Below are positions 8,826-17,913 of a stretch of 64,000 nucleotides of DNA, one piece after another. The stretch comes from Methanoregula sp. GTDB lineage: Archaea > Halobacteriota > Methanomicrobia > Methanomicrobiales > Methanospirillaceae. The notes under the pieces are model-generated. The model was given only the letters and a program-made list of their open reading frames with translations. It did no database searches and was not told where the DNA came from. Numbering within the stretch: the stretch's first letter is position 1; every line of letters begins with the position of its first letter. The DNA lies in assembly GCA_041645435.1 (NCBI GenBank), contig JBAZQB010000005.1:192588-256587 (forward strand), written 5' to 3'. A program made the position numbers and the translations under genes.

Positions 8826-9770
8826 ATGGTTGTTGAAATGGATACGTGCATAATCTTCGGGGGTAGTGGCTTTATCGGTTCCCATCTTGCAGAAGAACTG
8901 GTCAGGAGAAAATATGAAGTAAAAATATTTGGCACATTCCAGAACGGTACAGGAAATCTTACAAATTTTATCGATAATGTAGAACTTATTAAAGGGGATT
9001 TTCTGAATCCGCGGGATGTTTCTTCTGCACTGAAAGATGTTGATGTGCTGTTTCATTACATATCGACTACCAATCCTGCTACAATTGCCCGAAATCCTGT
9101 TTTCGATATAGAAACAAATGTAATCGGTTCTGTGAAACTCTTTCAGGCTGCGCTTGAAAATGATGTAAAAAGAATTGTATACCCCTCATCGGGGGGGACA
9201 ATCTATGGAGAAACAAATGGAGAGCCGATTACTGAGAGTTCTGCAAAAAATCCTATCGACCCTTATGCGATATCGAAATTGACTACCGAAAGATATCTTG
9301 AATATTTTCACCATACCTATGGTATGAAATATACCGTGTTCCGGTATTCCAATCCTTTTGGCGAGCGACAAAATCCACTGGGCAGGCAGGGTGTAATTCC
9401 TCAATTTCTGTACAAAATATTGCACAATGAACCCCCATTGATCTTCGGGAATGGAACTGCAACAAGGGATTATATTTATATCAAGGATTGCATTGACGCA
9501 ACCCTCGCCGTGTTGGACAGCAGGACAAAAGAAACCGTCTTCAATGTTGGAAGTGGAGAGGCAACAACCCTTTTGAAATTAATTGATATCATGAGAGAGG
9601 TTACTGGAAAAGAAATACATCCCGAATTTATCACTGAACATAAGAAATATATTTCAAAGAACGTACTGGACATTTCCAAGATCCATCAGGAAACCGGATG
9701 GGTCCCTTCGACCGGATTAAATGAAAGTATTAAGAAAACCTGGAACTGGATATCGACCTGTTTTATTTAA
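8826..9770 (+). CDS. NAD-dependent sugar epimerase/dehydratase
   Basis: An extended SDR enzyme of 314 residues. GGSGFIGSH near 13-21 binds NAD, and PYAISK carries the catalytic Tyr and Lys. The usual SSxxVYG serine motif is here SSGGTIYGE, a variant seen in capsule and O-antigen epimerases. SNPFGERQNP follows. Substrate not assignable; a UDP- or dTDP-hexose 4-epimerase or reductase is likely. An internal ATG at 8838 (giving MDTCIIFGG) is an equally good start. It follows the thymidylyltransferase but has its own putative promoter. Confidence 0.82.
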   Translation: MVVEMDTCIIFGGSGFIGSHLAEELVRRKYEVKIFGTFQNGTGNLTNFIDNVELIKGDFLNPRDVSSALKDVDVLFHYISTTNPATIARNPVFDIETNVIGSVKLFQAALENDVKRIVYPSSGGTIYGETNGEPITESSAKNPIDPYAISKLTTERYLEYFHHTYGMKYTVFRYSNPFGERQNPLGRQGVIPQFLYKILHNEPPLIFGNGTATRDYIYIKDCIDATLAVLDSRTKETVFNVGSGEATTLLKLIDIMREVTGKEIHPEFITEHKKYISKNVLDISKIHQETGWVPSTGLNESIKKTWNWISTCFI

Positions 9771-10535
9771 CGTGACCATTGACAGAATATATTTTTCCGC
9801 TCTATAGAAACAGGCATGAACGGGAGTTCACACCCGAACCATGAAAATCATGTTTGTGATATTCCCCCGCCTCAGGGCCTCTCTTCAGGCACGGCGGGGC
9901 AAGGAGGTTTTAGAATATTTAGTCCTCAAACGCCGCGGGGGCGCCCCGTCGGGGGCGGCGACGTTCATCATTGCCGGGGGTATGGGGGTCTCAACCCCCA
10001 TTATCATATCTTGAGAACACGATTTTCATAGGTAAACCTCAAAATGAATACTTGGATCAATGTTTTTCACGTTCATGGGGGCTTCGGCAATATCCCCATT
10101 TTTCCCGGTATATGTTATGTGAACGAGGGCCCGGTGTTTATCTGTAGACTGAGATAATCTATATGAATTGAAGTGCTAAAATAAGCACAGTATAGGGACA
10201 ATACCAATGAATATTGAATCTAATAACACTGAAATTAAAAAAAATTGTCTGTAACTTTCACAGATTCTTACAATTTCTCATAGTGAAGTTTTTCTTCAGA
10301 GCAAAAAAAATCAAAGAAGCGATTGATAGTGATACAGGGTTCTAATGATGTCTTTGAACCGTTGTTACTATTTTTTTCTCATTTTTGGTTACGAAAATTT
10401 TTCGAAATTAAAGTCGTTAAAATTAGCAAAGTATAGGTGCTAAACTAGTATATTACCCTACATTTTTCATCGAGTTTTAGTGGTTGAAAGTAGATCTCAA
10501 AAAGATCAGAAGATGTTCAGCAAATTCTTACAATC
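9771..10535. other. Long intergenic region with hairpin, repeat and A/T-rich tract
   Basis: No convincing gene. It contains a strong hairpin (CCCCGCC at 9865-9871 with GGCGGGG at 9893-9899, enclosing a nested GCCT/AGGC stem), the second GC-rich repeat at 9931-10000, and an A/T-rich tract from about 10130 in which loosely similar phrases recur (GCTAAAAT..GTATAGG near 10172 and TTAAAAT..GTATAGG near 10418; ATTCTTACAAT near 10263 and 10524). These may be decayed repeats. Confidence 0.45.
9931..10000 (+). repeat. GC-rich interspersed repeat, copy 2
   Basis: Homologous to 981-1038. This copy has an extra GCGCCCCGTC insert in the G/C block and ends in a perfect hairpin, GGGGGT-CTCA-ACCCCC, at 9985-10000. 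It is GC-rich in an A/T-rich setting and is preceded by a second strong hairpin at 9865-9899. Confidence 0.55.
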
Positions 10536-11555
10536 TCAATACATCTCATTTTTTAATCGAAAAATTTTTCTTAAACAATTTCGCCCTCCAGGTACAATGA
10601 GTCCACAACCAAGGATAAGGATTGCGAAGAACTCTGCACATTTTCTTATTTTGTCGCCAAACGACTTGCAATGAATCAAAGTCCAAGTATTCAGAGCAAA
10701 CCCTATAAAAACAAGAGGTGAATACGAGGTCATCAAATCTGATCGTATTATACCAGCAAAAAGGCATAATCGCATATGTCCGCGTATCGCAGCATTCAAT
10801 TCCCGGCGATAATCGGAAACGTCATCCCCCAATTCGCTGATAATCCGGATAAAAATATTAATATTGTCAATATACCCGGAAGGATTTTTAAAAAGGCGTT
10901 GAGTCGATTCAGAATGTTCCCCCTGTCGGTAAAAAAGCAGGGCATCTGCAACAAAAGCAATATCAAAACGGCGGGCAATTTTTAGCCACTGATAATAATC
11001 TCCGGCATAGGGAAATTCATAAGAAAACAATCCCACGGAGTCATATACCTCTCTTTTCATAATCACCGAAGGACAATCAATTGGATTTCCAGTTTCCAAT
11101 ATCATTCTGAAACCTTCAGGTGCAGAAAAAACAATATCATGATCGGATACTCCAATCTTTTTTTGTCTGTCATTGAATAAAACCTGGACCGAGGTAAATG
11201 TCATCGCAACGGAAGGGTGGGACTCCATAAATTTCACACAGGTTTTTGTAAAATTGGTATCGATATAATCATCGGAATGGAGGATATGGATATATTTCCC
11301 TGTTGCAAGTTCGATGCATCTGTTGAAATTACCGAAGAGGCCTAGATTTGTCTTGTTTTTAAAAAATTTTAACGGGGTGTCTTTGTATCTTGCAATTACG
11401 GACTCAATATTATCAGAAGATGCGTTATCCACAACAATGACTTCAATATTCGGATATGATTGCGAAAGAGCGCTGTCTATTGCTTTACTAACCATTTCAG
11501 CACGGTTATAAGTCGGAATACAAATCGACACCAGTGAGGATTCGTCTATTTCCAA
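10536..11555 (-). CDS. Glycosyltransferase family 2
   Basis: A 339-residue GT-A glycosyltransferase. The N-terminus LVSICIPTYNRAEMVSKAI and the VVDNASSDNI block form the nucleotide-sugar fold, and HSDDY (Asp95-Asp96) is the metal-binding DxD-like motif. It probably adds one sugar on the cytoplasmic face during assembly of the lipid-linked glycan. The C-terminal third has two weakly hydrophobic stretches. The start is TTG, supported by a perfect GGTGAT three bases upstream. Donor and acceptor are not predictable. Confidence 0.88.
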   Translation of the reverse strand: MEIDESSLVSICIPTYNRAEMVSKAIDSALSQSYPNIEVIVVDNASSDNIESVIARYKDTPLKFFKNKTNLGLFGNFNRCIELATGKYIHILHSDDYIDTNFTKTCVKFMESHPSVAMTFTSVQVLFNDRQKKIGVSDHDIVFSAPEGFRMILETGNPIDCPSVIMKREVYDSVGLFSYEFPYAGDYYQWLKIARRFDIAFVADALLFYRQGEHSESTQRLFKNPSGYIDNINIFIRIISELGDDVSDYRRELNAAIRGHMRLCLFAGIIRSDLMTSYSPLVFIGFALNTWTLIHCKSFGDKIRKCAEFFAILILGCGLIVPGGRNCLRKIFRLKNEMY

Positions 11556-12035
11556 TTAATCACCTGAATAATTGATGTACCTAAGTGGATTGATAGAGCA
11601 TTTCAATCATTTGGATAGTTGGAAGAGCTCGCCATATCGTACGCCTGACCCATTCCCACTGAGAACTTTGGGTATCGTTCCTGAAGTTGCCATAGTTGTC
11701 TTAAATAAATTCATGCAGGATCTGGACTAGAAAACAACATGTGGCCCGGGGAAATCTCTATTCATCTTTCAATTCGTTAAACAACTGTTATTCATTTGTC
11801 TTTTTTCATACGTTTGTTAGTGATTTGGTATCTTCACCTGCTGCTGGTATGTTGAACTCCCATATCCCGCGGAATCCGAAAGTTAAATGGATCGACATTT
11901 GTCTTTGATGTAAATCAATGGGAACAATCGCTGTTCTATCTGTCCAGATCATCGATATCAGGATGATACCCTGAAGGACCCGATAGTGCCTTTTACTCCT
12001 GTGCTGGGTTATCATGGCGATCAGGATGGTGAACC
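11556..12035. other. Intergenic region, partly transposon-derived
   Basis: No intact gene. The part from about 11890 may be more decayed sequence of the IS1595-type transposase that becomes readable from 12036 (a TLKDPI-like phrase can be read in another frame). The first 300 bases hold nothing recognisable. Confidence 0.35.
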
Positions 12036-12336
12036 GAGGAAGTCTTATTTACACTGATAAATTCCGAAGTGATAACAGTCTCGTCTGATATGATTTTGCC
12101 ATATGAGAATCGATTATGGTAAACAATTCGTCAACGGCAAATTCTACATCAATAGTATCGAGGGATTCTGGTCTTTTACCAAAGAACGACTGATGAAATA
12201 TCGTGGTATGAATCTCAGGTAATTCCCCCACTACCTCAAAGAATTAGAATCTCGATACAATCACCGTCATCACGATCTTGATGATTATTTAGTGAAATGT
12301 ATCTATGAGTATTCTCGGGTGGCTTTTATTCAGTAA
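12036..12336 (+). pseudogene. IS1595/ISXO2-type transposase relic (C-terminal part)
   Basis: Translation in shifting frames gives GSLIYTDKFRSDNSLV, then a frame change and RIDYGKQFVNGKFYINSIEG, FWSFTKERLMKYRGMNLR, an in-frame stop, and FPHYLKELESRYNHRHHDL. These match in order the C-terminal half of ISXO2-like DDE transposases (HxN-x-IExFW...K/R-RL...YLxExxxRxNxR). At least one frameshift and one stop codon make it non-functional. No terminal repeats were found. It marks an old insertion between two glycosyltransferase genes. Confidence 0.75.
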
Positions 12337-12421
12337 TCCCCAAAAATAATTTCAAGATTGTACAAATCCATGTCATGAATCGTTCATATTATAAATTCCT
12401 ATAAATCCATGATTCTCCAAT

Positions 12422-14245
12422 TTAAGAAATAATCTCCACTATCTTTTGTTCATCAACAGGTGAAAAAATTTGCTTGACATATGTTTGAATCTCTTCAGTT
12501 GATGGATATTCGCCATTCAGAATTTTGTAAGATTGAATTCGTATCTGCTGGGGGGTACTTACAGATGGTATGATTTTAGCATCTTCGAAAATATTCATGT
12601 CAATGGTAAAATCTGATTTAATGTGAAGCAATGGGATTCCCAGAGAGGCTGCTTCTACAGAAGCTGTTGAATCGCTATAAATCACCAGATCCGTTGTTTC
12701 AAATAAGGTGCTTATGGGCTTTGATGAGAAAGAGAATATTTTGGGTAGACTTTTAATTGACTTCATCATCCGTTCACTGTCCATAACAGGGTGCGGTTTA
12801 AAAGTAATTGATAAATCTTCAATATCACTGAATGCATACACACATTTAAAGATCATCTCAAGTGACCTATCAATATCTCCAGATAATACGACGAGAATCT
12901 TGGATTTTCTATCTGATTGTTGCCATTTATCTATAAGTGTTAAATTCCCGTATCGTAAAGATCCAATTATTTGAATATCCGCATCTTCAAAACCGGATTC
13001 TAGAAGTATTTCCTTTGCCTGAAGCCCATTAACAAGGATGACATCTGGAATTGGAATCAATTTTTTTTCTTGTAATGATAGAGAATAGCACAAATACATC
13101 TTATCCACTCTTGATGAAGCGTATCCAACTATCTTTGTACTAGGTGAAAATTTACGAATTCCTTCAATAGTCATCTTTTCCCAGATATGATTTTCAAAAG
13201 TGTAGATGAACGTTTTTACAGAAAATTGCCGTGCCATTCTTTGTGCAGCGAAATAATAAAGAGCACATTGTTCGGCCCGATTACTATACTTATCCCTTGT
13301 ATATTCTTCATTGAGCAGATCAGAAATTTCGTGCCCTAAAAAAAATATATCGAGCGTTTTATTAGTTTTTCTGCACTGCGCGAGCTGCCATGCACGTATT
13401 ATATCGGAAAACTCTAAAAAATCTTCAAATAATCTCCATTGAAAATTTAATCTGGACAATTTTTGTAACGCTTCAAGATAGGAAATAGTTCCTAGTACAT
13501 CAATCATATACAATTTATTATTTTTTTCCAGTATTTTTCCGAGATTACCAAAATATGTCTCAGAAAAGGACCCTTCAATAGTAAAGGAACGCTGATCTGT
13601 CCAGGAATGTATCGCAATAACAGGTTCTTTCGTGACAATTTCGTGTCCTGATACTTTTCGAATTTGTAACAATCTCGCGAAAAAAATTCTCAAGAAAAAA
13701 TAGCGAAAAAATAATACTTTGTTATATGTGAACTTGATCTTCTCCCGAATTAATTGAGGAATTGTCTTTGATATAGGATCAACATCAAATAATTCTATCT
13801 TTACCTGATTCTCAAAGTTTTTCTGGATAGTACGGATTAATGCTGATTCCTCACAAAAAACACAAATATTTCCGAGATATTTTTTAATTATCTGGTCTAG
13901 CGTTTTAAGATAGCATAGCATCAGAAAGAGATCTGACTCATATGTATTTTTTTCAGATACAGAAGTAAGAATCCATGCATTTTTATTCTTATTATTGGCA
14001 AAATTACCGACAGAATCGATATAGGGTTTTCGCAAAGTGCATGCAGTTTCCTGTAGGATCTCACTAGTATCTATTCTTTCAATCCTGTCTCCAATGATGT
14101 TTTCTATCTCAGAAAAGATCATGAAATCTTTTCCTAGATATATCCAATAATCCAATTCATTGCTGGTTTTAGTACAAAAAAATTTGACAGCACTCTCTGG
14201 TTTTGCACGAACCATTACAATTTTCTTTCGATTCTTTATTGGCAT
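12422..14245 (-). CDS. Putative GT-B-like surface carbohydrate biosynthesis protein
   Basis: This protein of about 607 residues shows no standard glycosyltransferase signature but its C-terminal half resembles polysaccharide GT-B proteins of the sialyl/CDP-glycerol-transferase type: VGYASSR, IIGSLRYGNL, then FKPHPVMDSER (an HP motif) and DLVIYSDSTASVEAASLGIP (an S-rich motif before a conserved EA). These HP and S/T motifs bind the CMP/CDP donor in characterised relatives. The ATG at 14245 is chosen, because a longer version would run into the divergent gene that starts at 14351. The gene is A/T-rich compared with its neighbours, consistent with transfer. Confidence 0.6.
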   Translation of the reverse strand: MPIKNRKKIVMVRAKPESAVKFFCTKTSNELDYWIYLGKDFMIFSEIENIIGDRIERIDTSEILQETACTLRKPYIDSVGNFANNKNKNAWILTSVSEKNTYESDLFLMLCYLKTLDQIIKKYLGNICVFCEESALIRTIQKNFENQVKIELFDVDPISKTIPQLIREKIKFTYNKVLFFRYFFLRIFFARLLQIRKVSGHEIVTKEPVIAIHSWTDQRSFTIEGSFSETYFGNLGKILEKNNKLYMIDVLGTISYLEALQKLSRLNFQWRLFEDFLEFSDIIRAWQLAQCRKTNKTLDIFFLGHEISDLLNEEYTRDKYSNRAEQCALYYFAAQRMARQFSVKTFIYTFENHIWEKMTIEGIRKFSPSTKIVGYASSRVDKMYLCYSLSLQEKKLIPIPDVILVNGLQAKEILLESGFEDADIQIIGSLRYGNLTLIDKWQQSDRKSKILVVLSGDIDRSLEMIFKCVYAFSDIEDLSITFKPHPVMDSERMMKSIKSLPKIFSFSSKPISTLFETTDLVIYSDSTASVEAASLGIPLLHIKSDFTIDMNIFEDAKIIPSVSTPQQIRIQSYKILNGEYPSTEEIQTYVKQIFSPVDEQKIVEIIS

Positions 14246-14350
14246 ATTGAATAATTCCGATTCTCTATGTAATGATAAATTTCCTGTTTTTGCTATACTA
14301 TTATTAGTTATTGTCAGAATATTAATAGACCAGCACTTGTGTGATGCCTT

Positions 14351-15283
14351 ATGAAAAGACCCTCCGTTGCAATTACAATACGCTCTTTTGATCAATACGG
14401 TCGGGCAATGAAAAAGCTAAACGATGAATTTGAAATCGTGTACGTTAATTCTACTGGTTTACGGTTATCTGAAGATGATCTAATTTCTGCCATTCAAAAT
14501 GCTGAGTATGTAATTGCTGGAACCGAAATATTTTCAAAAAAAGTTCTCGATGCTTCGACAAATCTTAAAGTGATATCAAGGGTTGGAGTAGGGATTGATA
14601 ACGTCGATATTACTGCTGCAGAAAAACATAATATTTACATCCTGAATACACCCGAATCACCGGTACTTGCTGTTGCCGAGCATACACTTGCCCTCCTACT
14701 AACCATATTAAAAAATATCCAAAAATACAATAACCAAATGAGGATGGGTAATTACGCAGTCGAACCGGGTCAAATATTATGTGGAAAAACTGTAGGTATA
14801 GTTGGTCTAGGAAGGATCGGTTATCGTGTGGCAACAATGCTTGCCGCGCTCGGATGTACTATCTATTATTATGACCCGTATACACGAATTAGTCCCCCCT
14901 CTGAATGGATTTCAGTATCATCGCTGGAAAACCTTGTGAGTTCCGTTCAAATCGTTTCTCTCCATACTACCCCGCAAAAAGAGGGAACTGCGGTTTTTGA
15001 TAGCAGGATTTTCGTACAGTGCAAAAAAGGAATCATCGTGATCAACACGGCACGCGGATCATTGATCGATGAACGTGCACTCGCTGATGCTTTGGATGCA
15101 GGTATCGTAACAGCTGCAGGTCTGGATGTTTTTTCGACAGAACCCTATAGGGGTGAACTGCTTAAATATTCTCAGGTAATAGTTACACCGCATGTGGCTT
15201 CCAATACCATTGAATCTCGTCAGCAGATGGAAATGGAAGCGGTTGAACATACCATTGATGCAAAAAGGAGAATAACACAATGA
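14351..15283 (+). CDS. D-2-hydroxyacid dehydrogenase (phosphoglycerate-dehydrogenase-like)
   Basis: A 310-residue NAD-dependent 2-hydroxyacid dehydrogenase. It has SRVGVGIDNVD carrying the substrate-binding Arg, the Rossmann motif VGIVGLGRIG near 148-157, NTARGSLIDE, a catalytic Glu in STEPYRGEL and the catalytic His in VTPHVASNT. It is the size of the catalytic core of SerA without the ACT domain. It is the first gene of a five-gene run joined by 4- to 26-bp overlaps with an epimerase, a radical SAM enzyme, a cytidylyltransferase and an SDR, so it probably makes or reduces a 2-keto/2-hydroxy acid precursor of a CMP-linked unit rather than serine. Confidence 0.85.
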   Translation: MKRPSVAITIRSFDQYGRAMKKLNDEFEIVYVNSTGLRLSEDDLISAIQNAEYVIAGTEIFSKKVLDASTNLKVISRVGVGIDNVDITAAEKHNIYILNTPESPVLAVAEHTLALLLTILKNIQKYNNQMRMGNYAVEPGQILCGKTVGIVGLGRIGYRVATMLAALGCTIYYYDPYTRISPPSEWISVSSLENLVSSVQIVSLHTTPQKEGTAVFDSRIFVQCKKGIIVINTARGSLIDERALADALDAGIVTAAGLDVFSTEPYRGELLKYSQVIVTPHVASNTIESRQQMEMEAVEHTIDAKRRITQ

Positions 15284-16191
15284 AAGCGTTTCTTACCGGA
15301 GGATCTGGTTTTCTCGGACATCACCTTGCAAAAGAACTGGTAAAACAACGCATTGAAACCATTATTTACGATATCTGTGAACCATCAGGAATTCCTGCTG
15401 GAGGAAATATTCGTTCACTCTGCACATACATCCAGGGTGATGTGCTTGACTACGAAAAAATCACAGACGCAATGCAGGGCTGTGACTATGTTTTCCATAC
15501 TGCCGCAATCGCTGATGTGGATCAGGCACGGAAAATCCCGAGAAAAACTATGGAAGTGAATGTTATAGGTACAACGAACTGCCTAGACGCCGCTCGGGAG
15601 GCGGGTGTAAAACGTTTTCTTTTCGCAAGCACGGTATATGTCTCTGGTAATCGGGGCTCATTTTACCGGCTCTCAAAACAGACGTGTGAATCTCTATGCA
15701 AGACATACCATGAAGAATTCGGGCTTGAATATACGGTCCTCCGATACGGTAGCCTGTATGGTAGGGAACCCAATCACTGGAACTTCATTTATGGAGTGTG
15801 CAAATCCCTGCTGAAAACCGGCGAATTTACCTATTCGAGCTCTCCAGAAGCGGTCCGGGAATATATCCACATCAATGATGCAGCCAGGGAGACGGTACGA
15901 ATCGCCAGTGATCGGCAGTTTGCCAACAAGGCAATCCTCATTACAGGCCACCAGAGGATGAAAATGAGAGAATTTTTTGATATGGTCCAGGAAATCTTGG
16001 GAACAGAGATTAAGATTCACTACACTCCTTCCGGTAACAACCCCCACTATATTATTACCCCGTACACTTTCGACATCGATGTGCCGGTTCGTGTGAATCT
16101 CTCAACATATGTTGATATTAGTGAGGGGATACTGGATTGTCTGAAACAAGTAAAAAAGGAGTTGGACAATGACAAAAATGTTCAAGAGTGA
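15280..16191 (+). CDS. NAD-dependent epimerase/dehydratase
   Basis: A 303-residue extended SDR, starting MKAFLTGGSGFLGHHLAKEL. The serine motif region reads FASTVYVSG and the catalytic pair is in YRLSK (unusually close after the serine motif, about 13 residues). RYGSLYGREPNHWNF and EYIHINDAARETV are typical of sugar SDRs. It overlaps the preceding dehydrogenase by 4 bp (ATGA) and the following radical SAM gene by 23 bp. Substrate unknown. Confidence 0.83.
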   Translation: MKAFLTGGSGFLGHHLAKELVKQRIETIIYDICEPSGIPAGGNIRSLCTYIQGDVLDYEKITDAMQGCDYVFHTAAIADVDQARKIPRKTMEVNVIGTTNCLDAAREAGVKRFLFASTVYVSGNRGSFYRLSKQTCESLCKTYHEEFGLEYTVLRYGSLYGREPNHWNFIYGVCKSLLKTGEFTYSSSPEAVREYIHINDAARETVRIASDRQFANKAILITGHQRMKMREFFDMVQEILGTEIKIHYTPSGNNPHYIITPYTFDIDVPVRVNLSTYVDISEGILDCLKQVKKELDNDKNVQE

Positions 16192-17176
16192 ATCGACGAT
16201 TCAGGTAAATTCAAACTTTCATATTCTTGCTGGTAAGAGTGTTGTAGATCGTGCGGATGCTCGCTATCGTGAGTACCGGAAGAAATGGGAAGACTGGTCC
16301 GTTCATTTTACATATGGTGAGTTCCCTCTTCACCTTGATATTGAGCCCACAAATACCTGTAATCTCCGTTGCCCTTTCTGTGCAACTACGTATAACCGAT
16401 ACAAACCGGGATTCATGAAAGAAGGAACCTGGAAAAAAATTCTCGATGAGTGTGGGAAAAATAATTTGTACTCGCTTAAATTTACTTACCGGGGTGAACC
16501 ACTCCTCCATCCAGACCTTTCGAAAATGGTGAGATATGCAAAGGATGTAGGTATTATGGATGTCTATTTCAATACCAATGCTGTCAAACTCAATGAGTCC
16601 GTGATTCGTGAATTGATCGATGCAGGGCTCGACCGGATCTCCATCTCATTCGAAGGCTATTCTAAAGAGGTTTATGAAAAATACCGGGTGGGTGCCTCAT
16701 TTGATCATGTTGTGAAAAATATCGAAATGCTGCGGGATATAAAAAAAGAGCTTGGTGTCGAAAAACCACTTGTCAGAATTCAAACGGTACTTGTGCCAGA
16801 ATTGCGGAGACATGAACAAGAATATGCTGCTTTCTGGGAAACCAGGTCGGATGAAGTTGCATATCTTGATATGAAAGATGAGATGGAGAATCCTGATCAT
16901 AGGGGGATAATCGATAACTGGGCCTGTCCCCAACTGTTCCAGCGAATGACAATAACATGGGAGGGCACAATCCTTCCTTGTGTCCATGACATTTATGAAT
17001 GGATGTTACTCGGGAAAATTGAGGATACCACTATCAAAGAGGCTTGGCATAGTGCAGCCGAACTGAATTATCGTGAACAACACAAAGCTGGAAAGGCACA
17101 TGAAATACCGGCTTGTGACCGATGCCCATTACGGGAGAATGAGATCGATAAGATACGTGGAGGAAAGTTTGTATGA
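16169..17176 (+). CDS. Radical SAM/SPASM domain enzyme
   Basis: This 335-residue protein has the radical SAM cluster motif CNLRCPFC (Cys64, Cys68, Cys71) in the context LDIEPTNTCNLRCPFCATTY. The C-terminal region holds further cysteines in WACPQLF, LPCVHD and ACDRCP, the arrangement of a SPASM/Twitch domain that binds auxiliary Fe-S clusters. Such enzymes carry out dehydrogenations, epimerisations or C-C/C-S bond formation on peptides or, as in BtrN and some glycan enzymes, on sugars. AAGGAG lies just before the ATG. Its place between an epimerase and a cytidylyltransferase suggests it acts on the sugar-like precursor. Confidence 0.87.
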   Translation: MTKMFKSESTIQVNSNFHILAGKSVVDRADARYREYRKKWEDWSVHFTYGEFPLHLDIEPTNTCNLRCPFCATTYNRYKPGFMKEGTWKKILDECGKNNLYSLKFTYRGEPLLHPDLSKMVRYAKDVGIMDVYFNTNAVKLNESVIRELIDAGLDRISISFEGYSKEVYEKYRVGASFDHVVKNIEMLRDIKKELGVEKPLVRIQTVLVPELRRHEQEYAAFWETRSDEVAYLDMKDEMENPDHRGIIDNWACPQLFQRMTITWEGTILPCVHDIYEWMLLGKIEDTTIKEAWHSAAELNYREQHKAGKAHEIPACDRCPLRENEIDKIRGGKFV

Positions 17177-17913
17177 TTGTTGCATTTCTTATGGGGAGGG
17201 GTGGAAGTTCTGGATTCCCCGGAAAAAACGTATACCCGGTTCTTGGCAGACCTCTGATGGAATATCCCCTCATTGCAGCAACCTGTTCAAAATTTATTGA
17301 CAGGATATTTGTTTCCACGGATTCGTCAGAAATAAAACAAATCGGTAGAAAATACGGAGCGACGATTATCGATCGGCCTCCAGAACTATGCACATCACAG
17401 GCGCTTGGTGAGGATGTGTATGTTCATGCATATACCGAAACAAAAAAGGGTCTCAAGGAACCAATCGATCTGATTGTTCTCCTGATGTGCAATGCAGCAA
17501 CAATAACCGGTGACCTCATTGATGAAGGTATTCAGATCCTTCAATCACACCCGGAATATGATTCCGCTGTCAGTGTATCTTCATATAATATGTGGAGTCC
17601 CCTCAGGGCTCGAAAGGTAGGAGATGACAAACTTCTGCACCCGTTTGTCCCATTTACAGCATTCGGGGATCCAAAGACCCTGAACTGTGATCGCGATTCA
17701 CAAGGAGATGTATGGTTTGCAGATATGGGAGTATCCATTGTGCGTCCGTATAATCTTGAACACCTTGAGGAGGGATTGCTACCCCAGAAATGGATGGGAC
17801 GGAATATCTACCCACTCAAACAGTGGGGTGGTCTTGATGTGGATTATGAATGGCAGATTCCTCAGGTAGAGTTCTGGCTGAAAAAACATGGTTTTAATGA
17901 GTCCGATGTTTGA
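17173..17913 (+). CDS. Cytidylyltransferase (NeuA/KdsB-like CMP transferase)
   Basis: A 246-residue nucleotidyltransferase of the CMP-sialic-acid-synthetase fold, which would activate an acidic sugar as its CMP ester. The N-terminus FLMGRGGSSGFPGKNVYP corresponds to the CTP-binding motif, but where NeuA enzymes have RGGSK this has RGGSS; the second lysine (GKN) is kept. FVSTDSSEI, RPPEL and the LMCNAAT region (usually LLQPTSP) follow; the last is also altered. These changes suggest an unusual substrate. ATGA overlap with the radical SAM gene shows translational coupling. Confidence 0.8.
   Translation: MIVAFLMGRGGSSGFPGKNVYPVLGRPLMEYPLIAATCSKFIDRIFVSTDSSEIKQIGRKYGATIIDRPPELCTSQALGEDVYVHAYTETKKGLKEPIDLIVLLMCNAATITGDLIDEGIQILQSHPEYDSAVSVSSYNMWSPLRARKVGDDKLLHPFVPFTAFGDPKTLNCDRDSQGDVWFADMGVSIVRPYNLEHLEEGLLPQKWMGRNIYPLKQWGGLDVDYEWQIPQVEFWLKKHGFNESDV

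Noticed and set aside
14246..14395. Start of the GT-like gene at 14395
   Set aside because: It would overlap the divergent dehydrogenase gene and adds 50 residues without family character; ATG 14245 is preferred.
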